A stretch of DNA of 64,000 bases from Desulfuromonas acetexigens (GTDB lineage: Bacteria > Desulfobacterota > Desulfuromonadia > Desulfuromonadales > Trichloromonadaceae): assembly GCF_900111775.1 (NCBI RefSeq), contig NZ_FOJJ01000038.1, forward strand, positions 62,001-126,000, read 5' to 3'. Both the position numbers and the translations under genes were made by a program. The notes below the pieces were generated by a model that was not told where the DNA came from, ran no database searches, and saw nothing but the letters and a program-made list of their open reading frames with translations. Shown here in pieces: positions 24,931 to 33,776 of the stretch (the stretch's first letter is position 1; every line of letters starts with the position of its first letter).

Positions 24931-26219
24931 TATTTATTCTCGATTATCTCGAACATATTCGCGGGTTTCTTTTCGCCTTTCTGCTCTTCTACCCGCTCTT
25001 CATGGCCTATCTGTGGATGATCGGCGCCATCTACTACTACTGGCGCCGGGAGCGGGGACGCCCCGACCACACCCAGGAACCGCCCCTCCCCCGCTATCCC
25101 GGGGTATCCCTCGTCGTCCCCTGCCACAACGAAGGGGATAACGTCCACGAAACCATCGCCGCGCTGCTGGCCCAGACCTATCCCCATTTCGAGATCATCG
25201 CCGTCAACGACGGCAGCCGCGACAATACCGGCGCCCTCCTCGACGAGCTGGCCGAAAAGCATCCCCAGCTGCGGGTGCTGCACTTCGCCCGCAATCAGGG
25301 CAAGGCCATGGGGCTGCGCATGGCGGCCCTGGTTTCCCCCCACGAATTTCTCGTCTGCATCGACGGCGACGCCCTGCTCGATCCCCACGCCACCAGCTGG
25401 ATCATGAGCCATTTCGTCAGCGGCGCCCGGGTCGGAGCGGTCACCGGCAATCCCCGCATCCGCACCCGCTCGACCCTGCTCGGCAAATTGCAGGTCGGGG
25501 AGTTTTCCGCGATCATCGGCATGATCAAACGGGCGCAGCGCATCTACGGGCGCATCTTCACCGTCTCCGGCGTGGTTTCCGGTTTCCGCAAGACCGCCCT
25601 GCACCAGGTCGGCTACTGGAGCCTGGACATGGTCACGGAGGATATCGACATCAGCTGGAAGATGCAGCTCAACCATTGGGACATCCGCTACGAGCCCAAT
25701 GCCCTCTGCTGGATTCTCATGCCCGAGACCCTGCGCGGCCTATGGAAACAGCGCCTGCGCTGGGCGCAAGGGGGCTACGAGGTGCTGCTGCGCAATACCC
25801 TCGGGCTCTTCAGCTGGAAACGCCGGCGCATGTGGCCGGTCTATCTTGAATTCACCACCAGTGTCGTCTGGAGCTACAGCATGCTCGGAGTGGCGGTTCT
25901 CTGGAGCCTCGGCTTCTTTTTTCCGCTCCCCGACTATCTGGAAATCCCCTCCATGATCCCCGAATGGCCCGGGGTCATCCTCGGCCTGACCTGTCTCTTG
26001 CAGTTCGCCGTCAGCCTGCGCATCGACTCGCGCTATGAAAAGGGGCTGAGCCGTTATTACTACTGGATGATCTGGTATCCCCTGGCCTTCTGGCTGATCA
26101 GCCTGCTCACCTCCATCGTCGGCCTGCCCAAGGCGCTCTTCAAAAAACGCGGGCGGCGGGCCACCTGGGTCAGCCCCGACCGAGGCGTGACTCAAGGCGG
26201 CGCGGGAGGTTCCCGATGA
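24927..26219 (+). CDS. pgaC: Poly-beta-1,6-GlcNAc synthase PgaC
   Basis: This is a 430-residue family 2 glycosyltransferase with two N-terminal and several C-terminal membrane segments. Visible catalytic motifs are VPCHNEGDNV, the DGDALLD metal site, TEDIDISW and the QRLRWAQGG (QxxRW) motif. It polymerises UDP-GlcNAc and passes the chain through the inner membrane together with PgaD. The start overlaps pgaB by ATGA, as does its end with pgaD. In E. coli the PgaC/PgaD pair is activated by c-di-GMP. Confidence 0.96.
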   Translation: MIFILDYLEHIRGFLFAFLLFYPLFMAYLWMIGAIYYYWRRERGRPDHTQEPPLPRYPGVSLVVPCHNEGDNVHETIAALLAQTYPHFEIIAVNDGSRDNTGALLDELAEKHPQLRVLHFARNQGKAMGLRMAALVSPHEFLVCIDGDALLDPHATSWIMSHFVSGARVGAVTGNPRIRTRSTLLGKLQVGEFSAIIGMIKRAQRIYGRIFTVSGVVSGFRKTALHQVGYWSLDMVTEDIDISWKMQLNHWDIRYEPNALCWILMPETLRGLWKQRLRWAQGGYEVLLRNTLGLFSWKRRRMWPVYLEFTTSVVWSYSMLGVAVLWSLGFFFPLPDYLEIPSMIPEWPGVILGLTCLLQFAVSLRIDSRYEKGLSRYYYWMIWYPLAFWLISLLTSIVGLPKALFKKRGRRATWVSPDRGVTQGGAGGSR

Positions 26220-26659
26220 AGCCGCCGATCATCAAAAATCCCAAGGGCGCCAGCCGCTTTCAGCGCTACAGCCAGCGCCTGCTGACCGGCGCCTTCTGGG
26301 TCGGCTTCGCCATGCTCTTGCGCCCCCTGCTGACCCTTTTCGCCTGGTACACCGGCGCCCATCTCTTCAACCGGGCGATGTTCGAACGGGACGGCTGGCT
26401 CAGCATCCTGAAGGTTCCCTTCATTTATCCCCTGGTGGTTGTCGCCATCGGCGGCGTGCTCATCGGTTGGGCGATCTACAACCAGCTGCGCTTTCAGAAC
26501 AACGAACGCCGCACCCGCCACCCCGAGCCCCTGACCTCCGTGCAGCTTGCGCACTTTTTCCAGGTGGATGAAGAACAGGTGCGCCATTGGCAGAACCGGC
26601 GCCGTATCGTCATGATCCACGACGACCGGGGTAATCCCCGGGAAGTCGAAAGTGAGTGA
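26216..26659 (+). CDS. pgaD: PgaD-like accessory protein
   Basis: This 147-residue protein has two membrane segments (about 22-50 and 65-90) and a soluble tail with LTSVQLAHFFQVDEEQVRHW, as seen in PgaD proteins. It supports PgaC and forms part of its c-di-GMP response in E. coli. It is the last gene of pgaABCD. Identification rests on position, size and topology as well as the tail motif. Confidence 0.88.
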   Translation: MKPPIIKNPKGASRFQRYSQRLLTGAFWVGFAMLLRPLLTLFAWYTGAHLFNRAMFERDGWLSILKVPFIYPLVVVAIGGVLIGWAIYNQLRFQNNERRTRHPEPLTSVQLAHFFQVDEEQVRHWQNRRRIVMIHDDRGNPREVESE

Positions 26660-26807
26660 GGAGATAGGGAGGTAGGGAGATAGGCGACCAACCCCACTCC
26701 CCATAGAGCCAATTTGAGCTTCCCGTCGCGAATGAATCGTGTTAATCTTCGCCGTCCGAAAAAGGGGGACGCCGGAGCGCGACGGCTCCCGGTCCATTTG
26801 AAAACCA

Positions 26808-26965
26808 CGAACGAAGCGCGGAAGAGGGGTGTAAAGCCCCCGCTGCCCCGCAGCCGTGAGGGGAACGAACACCCGCCCATGATTTTGTCATGGGAAGAGC
26901 CACTGGGAGAACTCCCGGGAAGGCGGGTCAGTAGGTCGCCCCAAGCCGGAATACCGCTTCGTTCG
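26808..26965 (+). ncRNA. Cobalamin riboswitch 1
   Basis: An 11 bp closing stem (CGAACGAAGCG/CGCTTCGTTCG) frames a 158 nt aptamer with the conserved CCGCTGCCCCGCAGCCGTGA core and the B12 box GCCACTG at 26899. It binds adenosylcobalamin or a related corrinoid. A GGGGGAGG ribosome site and a GTG follow, so control is likely at translation. What follows is only a 32-codon frame, not a recognised B12 gene. Confidence 0.92.
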
Positions 26966-26986
26966 CAGGCCTCGGGGGAGGCACAG

Positions 26987-27085
26987 GTGTTCGATTTCCG
27001 CATACTCGCGGCAACCATCCCAGCACAATCCGCTCTTCACCCGTCCCACGCCCGGTTTGCCGGCGCGGGACTCCTTCCCCGTTGA
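26987..27085 (+). CDS. 32-aa frame behind riboswitch 1
   Basis: A GTG preceded by GGGAGG opens a 32-codon frame (MFDFRILAATIPAQSALHPS..., ending LLPR) directly after riboswitch 1. It is not recognised. It could be a leader peptide, a small protein controlled by B12, or what is left of a decayed gene. Confidence 0.35.
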   Translation: MFDFRILAATIPAQSALHPSHARFAGAGLLPR

Positions 27086-27108
27086 TTTATCCAAGACAAA
27101 ACGGCTTC

Positions 27109-27172
27109 ACCACAGAGGCTCGGAGAACACAGAGAAATTCTCTCTTTACTCTGTGTTCTCGGTGTCTGTGGT
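27109..27172 (+). repeat. Large imperfect palindrome between the riboswitches
   Basis: ACCACAGAG...AACACAGAG pairs with CTCTGTGTT...CTGTGGT over about 64 nt. TTTTTT follows at 27184. It is built from CACAGAG motifs, as in dispersed intergenic palindromes of many genomes, and could stop transcription from riboswitch 1. Confidence 0.6.
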
Positions 27173-27216
27173 CGACAACAGCCTTTTTTATGTTTCTTCA
27201 CAACCTAATCTAACCA

Positions 27217-27374
27217 CGGACGCAAGCGAGGAAGAGGGGTGCGATACCCCCGCTGCCCCGCAGCCGTGATGGGAACGAACGCCCACTCATGCTTTAGCAT
27301 GGGAAAAGCCACTGGGAATCTCCCGGGAAGGCGGGTCAGTAGGTCGCCCTGAGCCGGAATACCGTTTGCGTCCG
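27217..27374 (+). ncRNA. Cobalamin riboswitch 2
   Basis: This has the same 158 nt length and core as riboswitch 1, with a 12 bp closing stem (CGGACGCAAGCG/CGTTTGCGTCCG) and the B12 box GCCACTG at 27308. The GGGAGG ribosome site of btuB lies 13 nt downstream, so B12 probably blocks translation of the uptake operon. Confidence 0.95.
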
Positions 27375-27397
27375 ATAACTTCGCGGGAGGTTCCCTC

Positions 27398-29224
27398 ATG
27401 TTCAAACGCATCGTCTGTCTGTCCCTGTCCCTACTCTTCTTGCCGACGTTCCCGGTCCGGGCCGAGGTCGCCACTCTGCCGGGGGTCGTCGTCACCGCCT
27501 CCCCCTGGGCGGAACCGGAAGAAACCGTCACCCAGGATCTGCGGGTCATCACCCGGGAAGAGATCGAGGCCAAGGGCGCGGCCTTCGTCACCGATCTGCT
27601 CCGGGGTCAACCCGGTCTGCATCTGGCGCAAAGCGGCGGTAGCGGCAAGAACACCTCGATCTTCCTCCGCGGCGGTTCCAGCGCGCAGGTGCTGGTCCTC
27701 ATCGACGGGGTCAAGATCAACAGCCCGAGCACCGGCTCGGTCGATATCTCCGGCATCGCCGCAAGCGACATCGAACGCATCGAAATCATTAAAGGCCCGC
27801 AGAGCACCCTGTACGGCTCGGAAGCCATGGCCGGGGTGATCAACATCATCACCCGCCAAGGGGCGGATCAGCCCAAAGTGAGCCTGACGACGGAGGCCGG
27901 CTCTTACCGCACGGTGAAAAACACCGCGACCTTCGCCGGCGCCACCGACCTCTGGAACTATCGTCTCACCGCTGACCGTTTCGACAGCGACGGCATTTCC
28001 GTGGCCAAGAGCGGCTCGGAACGGGATGGCTACCAGAAGAGCGCGGTCTCTTCCCGCATCCGTCTCACCCCGACGGAGCAAGCCGAACTGGGGCTCAACC
28101 TGCGCTACAGCCGCGATCGCTCGGAACTCGACGACTTCCTCTACGGGGTCGGGCCGGTGGACGATCGCCACTTCCTGCAGAAGCGGGACAATTACCTGAT
28201 CTCCGTCGACGGTAAAATCAACCCGACGGAGCATTACGAGCAGAGTCTGACTCTCTCCTTGGCCGGGGAACGCTACCGCTCCAAGGATGCCGACACCCTC
28301 TGGAACAATTCCGAGATCGACACCGACACCCGCATCGCCGACTGGCGGCACACCTTCGACTTTGCTCCCGCCACGGTGACCGCCGGCTTCAACTTTCGCC
28401 GGGAAGCCGCCGATATTGAAGAGAGTTTCGACGAGTCGACGGACAATCGCGCCGCCTACCTGAACGGCAAGCTGCGCTTTTTCGACGACAGCCTGATCCT
28501 CGACGGCGGCATCCGCCACGACAACCACGAAACCTTCGGCGATCACACCACCTATCGGGCCGGAGCACTCTACCGATTGACCTCCTGGGGCACCCGTTTC
28601 AAGGGGAACTACGGCACCGGCTTCCGCGCCCCCAGCCTCAACGACCTCTACTTCCCCTTCTGGGGGAACGAGAACCTCGAACCGGAAAAGAGCCGCTCCT
28701 TCGACGCCGGGATCGAGCAGGATTTTTTCGACGGCCGCCTGATCCTGGGCGCCGGATGGTTCCGGCAGCGCTATCACAACCTCATTCAGGGTAACGCGCT
28801 TACCTTCACCGCCGACAATATCGGCCGCGCCCGCAGCGAAGGCTGGGAATTGGAAGCGACCCTCACTCCCACGGACAATCTGACCCTGAACGCCGCCTTC
28901 ACCACCATGGATTCGGTCGATCTGGAAACGGACCGGCGTCTGTCCCTGCGCCCGGAGAAGACCGCGAACGCTTCGGCCGAGTATCGCATCGCCGCCTTTC
29001 TGATCAGCGCCGACTACCGCTACGTCGGGGACCGCTTCGACATCTCGGCCGACCGGCGACTGCCGTCCTATTCCCTGGTCGATCTGCGCCTCTCCTATGA
29101 TCTGAGCCCGACGGTCACCGTCTTTGCCCGCGGAGAAAACGTGCTGGACAAGGATCATCAGGAAGTCGCCGGTTACGAAACCCCCGACGCCGCCGTCTAC
29201 GCGGGCCTCCGCGCGACCTTTTAG
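27398..29224 (+). CDS. btuB: TonB-dependent cobalamin receptor BtuB
   Basis: The product is 608 residues. It has a signal peptide (about 1-22), a TonB box region (LPGVVVTAS), a plug domain (about 45-150; RVITREEI, SIFLRGGSSAQVLVLIDGVKI, GPQSTLYGSEAMAGVINI) and a 22-strand barrel that ends in an aromatic residue. It imports cobalamin across the outer membrane using TonB energy. The riboswitch in front and btuFCD behind make the substrate assignment strong. Confidence 0.93.
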   Translation: MFKRIVCLSLSLLFLPTFPVRAEVATLPGVVVTASPWAEPEETVTQDLRVITREEIEAKGAAFVTDLLRGQPGLHLAQSGGSGKNTSIFLRGGSSAQVLVLIDGVKINSPSTGSVDISGIAASDIERIEIIKGPQSTLYGSEAMAGVINIITRQGADQPKVSLTTEAGSYRTVKNTATFAGATDLWNYRLTADRFDSDGISVAKSGSERDGYQKSAVSSRIRLTPTEQAELGLNLRYSRDRSELDDFLYGVGPVDDRHFLQKRDNYLISVDGKINPTEHYEQSLTLSLAGERYRSKDADTLWNNSEIDTDTRIADWRHTFDFAPATVTAGFNFRREAADIEESFDESTDNRAAYLNGKLRFFDDSLILDGGIRHDNHETFGDHTTYRAGALYRLTSWGTRFKGNYGTGFRAPSLNDLYFPFWGNENLEPEKSRSFDAGIEQDFFDGRLILGAGWFRQRYHNLIQGNALTFTADNIGRARSEGWELEATLTPTDNLTLNAAFTTMDSVDLETDRRLSLRPEKTANASAEYRIAAFLISADYRYVGDRFDISADRRLPSYSLVDLRLSYDLSPTVTVFARGENVLDKDHQEVAGYETPDAAVYAGLRATF

Positions 29225-29226
29225 TG

Positions 29227-30075
29227 ATGCCGCGCCCCCTTCTCCGCCTTCTCGGCCTCGCCCTGCTCCTTCTGGGGGCCAGCCATCCGACCTGGGCCGA
29301 GGCGCCGGAGCGGATCGTCTCCCTGGCCCCGGCCATGACCGAGATCCTCTTCGCTCTCGGTCTCGACGAGCAGGTGGTGGGGATCACCTCGGTCTGCGAC
29401 CGGCCCGAGGCGGCGCGGGACAAAACCCGGGTGGGAGGGATGTCGAATCCTTCGCTGGAAGCGATTCTCGCCCTGAAACCGGAACTGGTGGTGATGACCA
29501 CCGACGGCAACCCGAAACATATCGCCGATCAGCTGCAACGCTTCGGGATACCGATTCACGTCTTCACCCCCCGCCGTCTTTCGGAAATCCCCGGGGGCAT
29601 CCGCGAACTCGGCGCGCGCGTCGGCGCCGAAAAAGCCGCCGACACCCTGGCGGTGGAACTTGAAACCTTGCTGAAAACCCCTCCCCGGTTCGCCGCCGGG
29701 GAGGGGCCGAAGGCGCTCTTCGTCATCTGGCCCGAACCGCTCATCGTCGCCGGTCCCGGCACCCTCATCGACGACGCCCTGACCCTGATCGGCTACGTCA
29801 ACATCGCCGCCGACGCCGGTACCGCCTACCCGCGCTTTTCCGTGGAAGAAGCCCTGCGCCGGAAACCCGAAATCATCTTCCTCGGCCTCGGCCACGACCG
29901 GGACAATCCCCGGACTCAACGCCTGCTGCAACGCCTCGCCCCTGCCGGGCTCGATCATCCCGGGCGGATCGTCTCCGTCGGCGATGCCCTCTATCGCGCC
30001 GGGCCGCGCCTGCCCGCCGGCATCGTCGAAATTTCCCCCGGCCAAGGCTTCGAGCCGGAAAGAGCCGACCGATGA
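29227..30075 (+). CDS. btuF: Periplasmic cobalamin-binding protein BtuF
   Basis: The product is 282 residues, with a signal peptide (about 1-24) and a class III binding-protein fold (PERIVSLAPAMTEILFALGL, VVGITSVCDRP, VGGMSNPSLEAILALKPELV). It hands corrinoid to the BtuCD transporter. The start is 2 nt after the btuB stop and the end overlaps btuC. Confidence 0.9.
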   Translation: MPRPLLRLLGLALLLLGASHPTWAEAPERIVSLAPAMTEILFALGLDEQVVGITSVCDRPEAARDKTRVGGMSNPSLEAILALKPELVVMTTDGNPKHIADQLQRFGIPIHVFTPRRLSEIPGGIRELGARVGAEKAADTLAVELETLLKTPPRFAAGEGPKALFVIWPEPLIVAGPGTLIDDALTLIGYVNIAADAGTAYPRFSVEEALRRKPEIIFLGLGHDRDNPRTQRLLQRLAPAGLDHPGRIVSVGDALYRAGPRLPAGIVEISPGQGFEPERADR

Positions 30076-31028
30076 AGCGCACCAGGATGCTTCTCGCCTG
30101 CGCGGCGGCACTGCTTTTGGCCCTGGCTTCGGTCTTTTTCGGGCCGCGCCTGATCAACCCCCTGTCCCTCGATGCTGAGTCCCGGCAGATCCTGCTGTTG
30201 CTGCGCCTGCCTCGCTCGGCCGTCGCCTTTCTCATGGGGGGCGGGCTCGGCGCTTCCGGCCTCATTCTCCAGGGCGTCTTTCGCAACCCCCTGGCCGACC
30301 CCTACATTCTCGGCCTCTCCGGCGGCGCCTCCCTGGCGGCGGCCCTCGGCATCCTGCTGGCCGGCAGTCTTCCCCTGCCCTTGCCGGTACTGGCCTTCGC
30401 CGGCGCTCTCGGCGCCTGCGCCCTGGTCGCCGCCCTCGGCCGGGGACCGGAAGGATTGCGTCCGGATCGTCTGCTACTGGGCGGCATCGGTCTCGGCTTC
30501 TTCTTCTCCGCCGTCCTCCTGCTGCTCATGACCCTCTCCAGCGACGGCGGCCTCAAGCGCACCATTCTCTGGATGTCCGGCGACCTCTCCTCGGCGAACT
30601 GGGAACTGATCCCCGGCGGCCTGGCCTTGATCCTTGGCGGGCTCGCGCTGGCGCTGTTCCGGAGCAAAGGGCTCAACGTCCTCGGCCTCGGCGACGAAAT
30701 CGCCCACGGCCTCGGCTTCAACCCGGGGCGGGAACGCTTCTTCCTCTTCGTCGCCGCTTCCCTCATGACCGCCGCCGCCGTCTCCCTCGGCGGCACCGTC
30801 GGCTTCGTCGGCCTGCTCGTCCCCCACGCCGTCCGCCATCTGGTCGGCGCCGATGCCCGGCGCGCCCTGCCCGTCTCCTTTTTCGGCGGCGGCGCCCTTC
30901 TCTGTCTCGCCGACAGTCTCGGCCGTAGCCTGGCCGCCCCCCTGGAGATCCCGGCCGGGGTCATCGTCGCCCTGATCGGCGCGCCCTGGTTCATCCTGGT
31001 GCTGCGCAAGAAAGGGTACGGATTGTAA
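30072..31028 (+). CDS. btuC: Cobalamin ABC transporter permease BtuC
   Basis: This 318-residue FecCD-type permease has about ten membrane segments. Typical motifs are LRLPRSAVAFLMGGGLGASGLILQGVFRNPLADPYILGLSGGA and GFVGLLVPHAVRHLVG (quoted here only as landmarks around residues 45-90 and 245-260). It overlaps btuF by ATGA. Confidence 0.92.
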   Translation: MKRTRMLLACAAALLLALASVFFGPRLINPLSLDAESRQILLLLRLPRSAVAFLMGGGLGASGLILQGVFRNPLADPYILGLSGGASLAAALGILLAGSLPLPLPVLAFAGALGACALVAALGRGPEGLRPDRLLLGGIGLGFFFSAVLLLLMTLSSDGGLKRTILWMSGDLSSANWELIPGGLALILGGLALALFRSKGLNVLGLGDEIAHGLGFNPGRERFFLFVAASLMTAAAVSLGGTVGFVGLLVPHAVRHLVGADARRALPVSFFGGGALLCLADSLGRSLAAPLEIPAGVIVALIGAPWFILVLRKKGYGL

Positions 31029-31029
31029 A

Positions 31030-31785
31030 ATGCTCGATTTTGCCGACATCGCCTTCGACTTCAGCGACACGCCTTTCATCGCCGGACTCTCCTTCACCGT
31101 CGCCCAAGGAGAAATGCTCGGCCTCATCGGCCCGAACGGCGCCGGGAAATCGACCATCCTGAAACTCGCCGCCGGCCTGCTCAAACCCCGCGCCGGGAGC
31201 ATTCGCCTCGCCGGCCGACCTATCTCTTCCTACAGCGGCCGGCAACGGGCACGCCGGGTCGCCTATCTGCCCCAACAGCTCGACGCCCGCCTCCCCTTCC
31301 GCGTCGCCGAATTGGTCGAAATGGGCGGCTATCCACACCTTGGCAAAGCCCCGCGCGAGACCTTTGAAGCTTTGCGCCTGGCCGGTCTCGAAACCAAGGC
31401 CGACGCGCCCCTCGGCCAGCTGAGCGGCGGCGAACTGCGCCGGGCCTATCTGGCCATGACCCTGCGCCAGGGGGCGGACTGTCTCCTTCTCGATGAACCG
31501 CTGGCCGGTCTCGATCTGAAATATCAGGCGGAACTGCTGCAACTGTTGCGGGGAATCGCCGCGCGAACCGGAACGACCGTCGTCATGTCGCTGCACGACA
31601 TGGGTGCGGCGCTCTGGCTCGACCGGCTGCTGGCCTTGAAGGAGGGGGAGTTGATCGGCGCGGGGAAGCCGCGGGAGCTGCTCACTGAAGGATTGATCCG
31701 GAAACTCTTTGATCTCGACGAGGAAGCGGCCTGGATTTTCCGCCCCGGCGCGGGCCTGCCCGAAACGAAAGCCGCGACTTTCTGA
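31030..31785 (+). CDS. btuD: Cobalamin ABC transporter ATP-binding protein BtuD
   Basis: This 251-residue ABC ATPase has Walker A GPNGAGKST, signature LSGGELRR, Walker B CLLLDEPLAGLD and the switch His in SLHDMG. It drives import through BtuC. It ends 6 nt before the convergent TIR gene ends. Confidence 0.92.
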   Translation: MLDFADIAFDFSDTPFIAGLSFTVAQGEMLGLIGPNGAGKSTILKLAAGLLKPRAGSIRLAGRPISSYSGRQRARRVAYLPQQLDARLPFRVAELVEMGGYPHLGKAPRETFEALRLAGLETKADAPLGQLSGGELRRAYLAMTLRQGADCLLLDEPLAGLDLKYQAELLQLLRGIAARTGTTVVMSLHDMGAALWLDRLLALKEGELIGAGKPRELLTEGLIRKLFDLDEEAAWIFRPGAGLPETKAATF

Positions 31786-31791
31786 AGCCGG

Positions 31792-32658
31792 TCAGGGGGA
31801 ACGGCGGCGAGCGACGAACTCTTCCTGCCCCTGGTCGGTCTGCATGAGGAGACGGAGGCCGTCCTTCGACCTCCGGCCATGAAAACGGATGATGGCTTTT
31901 TCCGTCTCGAACTGGGGCACATGCTCGCTTTGGAAGGCGATGCGCGAGCCGTCGACCTCCGCCGCGCCGATCACGGCGAGGCCGGTGGGGTAGCGCACCG
32001 TCCCGGTCAGTTCCCCGTCGAAGACGACGAAATGAAAGTCGATGCTATAGCAATAGCCCTGACTGGTGACGACCTCAGCCCGCCAGTCCCCGGCCAGGGA
32101 AGCGGCATCGAAACCCGCCGTGCGATACCAGTAAATTCCCCCCAGCACAATCAATAACGCCGCCACAAGCGAAGCGGCCCAGGCCCAGCCCCTCGCGCCG
32201 CCCCGCCGGCGCGGCAGCTCCCGCTCGAGAATTCCCAGCAAGGCGGCGACATCGTCGTGGAAATGGCTGTCGCGCATGACGATGGCGTTCTTCCGCGTGA
32301 AAGGAGCCAGCTCCTTCGGCAAATCCGCCGCCTCCGGCATGCTCGCCCCCGCGATCAGAATCGGAATCACCTTGATCCCATGCTGCAGGGCAGCGAGGAT
32401 TTCCCGCTGAACGAAATCCTCTTCACCTACCTCGCGTCTGAGCCACAACCTGCCGATGACCACCAGCAGAACACTGGACTCCGCCACCGCTTGCTCGATG
32501 GCCTCGACAAAATCCCGCCCCGGCTCGATGTCGTCCACATCCATGAAGACCCGCTCGGCGCCGAACCGATCGCTCAGGCGATCAAGGAGCCGACCGGCGA
32601 AAGCCGCGCCGTCCTCGCGGCGATAACTGATGAAGATGGCGTTTCCGGCTTTTCCCAT
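31792..32658 (-). CDS. Membrane-anchored TIR-domain protein
   Basis: The product is 288 residues. A TIR_2-type domain (about 7-145) has box 1 AIFISYRRED, FMDVDDIEPGRDF and a QREILAAL helix whose Glu is a candidate NADase residue. One membrane segment follows (about 157-178), then a roughly 110-residue C-terminal domain (SLAGDWRAEVVTSQG...) that would face the periplasm and looks like a small beta-barrel or lipocalin-like fold. Bacterial TIR proteins often cleave NAD in anti-phage defence, but single-gene membrane forms with unknown roles also occur. No second defence gene is adjacent. Confidence 0.8.
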   Translation of the reverse strand: MGKAGNAIFISYRREDGAAFAGRLLDRLSDRFGAERVFMDVDDIEPGRDFVEAIEQAVAESSVLLVVIGRLWLRREVGEEDFVQREILAALQHGIKVIPILIAGASMPEAADLPKELAPFTRKNAIVMRDSHFHDDVAALLGILERELPRRRGGARGWAWAASLVAALLIVLGGIYWYRTAGFDAASLAGDWRAEVVTSQGYCYSIDFHFVVFDGELTGTVRYPTGLAVIGAAEVDGSRIAFQSEHVPQFETEKAIIRFHGRRSKDGLRLLMQTDQGQEEFVARRRSP

Positions 32659-32736
32659 ACCCGCACCCCCGGTGGTCTTTACGGAGATTATAGCGGAACC
32701 GGTGGCGAATCACCTTCTCCGCAAATTTTCTCCAAA

Positions 32737-32767
32737 GAAAAAACCGACCCCGAAGGACCGGTTTTTC
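32737..32767 (-). terminator. Intrinsic terminator after the BamE-like gene
   Basis: GAAAAACCG pairs with CGGTTTTTC, and a T-rich run follows on the minus strand. It separates the lipoprotein gene from the TIR gene. Confidence 0.75.
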
Positions 32768-32797
32768 ATGGCGAAGATGTCGGCAATCGGCCCAGTC

Positions 32798-33124
32798 TCA
32801 GGGCTGCCTATCCTCCGGGTAGGTGGAATTGAAGGTGTAGGAAGCGACCTTGCCCTGGCCGTCGTAGCGCAAGACCAGATCGCGGGTCTTGGTTTCGCCG
32901 AAGAGGGAATACTTGTAATGGCCGTAGGTCCAGGTTTCCCGGCCGTCCTCGATGCCGGTGCGCCAGGGCGCCCCGAACAAACGGGTGATATCCGCCTTGC
33001 TCGTCTCCCCCATCGTGATCTCCTGCACCGCCGGCACATTGAAGTTCCGCCCGGCACTGGCGCATCCGGCCAGGGCCAGCAGCAGAATCACCACCATCAA
33101 CCTTCTTGACAATCTCTTCACCAT
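32798..33124 (-). CDS. BamE/SmpA-like small lipoprotein
   Basis: The product is 108 residues with a lipobox (LALAGC, Cys about 21). The body (ITMGETSKADITRLFGAPWRT...ETWTYGHY) matches the SmpA/OmlA/BamE fold, in which two helices pack on a three-stranded sheet. It probably sits in the outer membrane. Whether it is true BamE or one of the many paralogs is not known; no other bam gene is nearby. Confidence 0.75.
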   Translation of the reverse strand: MVKRLSRRLMVVILLLALAGCASAGRNFNVPAVQEITMGETSKADITRLFGAPWRTGIEDGRETWTYGHYKYSLFGETKTRDLVLRYDGQGKVASYTFNSTYPEDRQP

Positions 33125-33185
33125 TGACCTCCCAAAGAAAAAAATCCGAGACTTTCGCCCCGACCACCGGGGCCGCTGCGCGATT

Positions 33186-33749
33186 CTAGAAAAATTTTCC
33201 GATTTGCACCATGAGAGAATTCATCCCCCGGTTGTCCCGATGCAGTTCGCCGTTGGAAAGATGATGCAGGCGGAGGGCGACGAGCCAGGGGGATGCGCCG
33301 TCGGCGCCGATCTCCACCCCGAACCCCGCCTGGGGATTGAAGTTGAGGCGCAGGCCCTGATCCTTCTCCTGGAAATCGGTGTAGATCAGCCCGATGCCGG
33401 CCTCGGCGTAGGGCCGCAGCGTCGCCGTGCGCAGGCCATCGAGATAATAGAAGGCAAAGATGTTGCCCGACACCACGCCCCGGCTGCGGGGGGCGGTGCT
33501 CAGACCGGCGGCGCCTTCGACCTTGAAGCGCAGCGCCTCGGGGGCGCGGTGCGGCCAGACCCGCTCGTAATCGAAGAGCGCCGCCGCCGAGAGGAGCAGA
33601 AACTCGCGGTCGTTGGTCGGCGAGTAGGACTGTCCGGCCACCGCCGCCAGACCGTAGCGGGTGGGAACCGGAGCCTCCGCCGCCGGGGCGCGCCCCGCGA
33701 TGAACAGAGTCAGGATCAACACGGCCGGCATCAAGAGAAACTGTTTCAT
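33186..33749 (-). CDS. PagL-like acyloxyacyl hydrolase / lipid A deacylase
   Basis: The product is 187 residues with a signal peptide (about 1-23). The beta-barrel body ends in LHHLSNGELHRDNRGMNS, which supplies the His-Ser of the PagL active site, and a terminal Phe typical of outer-membrane proteins. PagL removes a 3-O-acyl chain from lipid A. GAGGTG lies close to the ATG. It is followed by the BamE-like gene about 60 nt downstream. Confidence 0.8.
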   Translation of the reverse strand: MKQFLLMPAVLILTLFIAGRAPAAEAPVPTRYGLAAVAGQSYSPTNDREFLLLSAAALFDYERVWPHRAPEALRFKVEGAAGLSTAPRSRGVVSGNIFAFYYLDGLRTATLRPYAEAGIGLIYTDFQEKDQGLRLNFNPQAGFGVEIGADGASPWLVALRLHHLSNGELHRDNRGMNSLMVQIGKFF

Positions 33750-33776
33750 AACACCTCGCTTGCGAAAAAATCCCCC

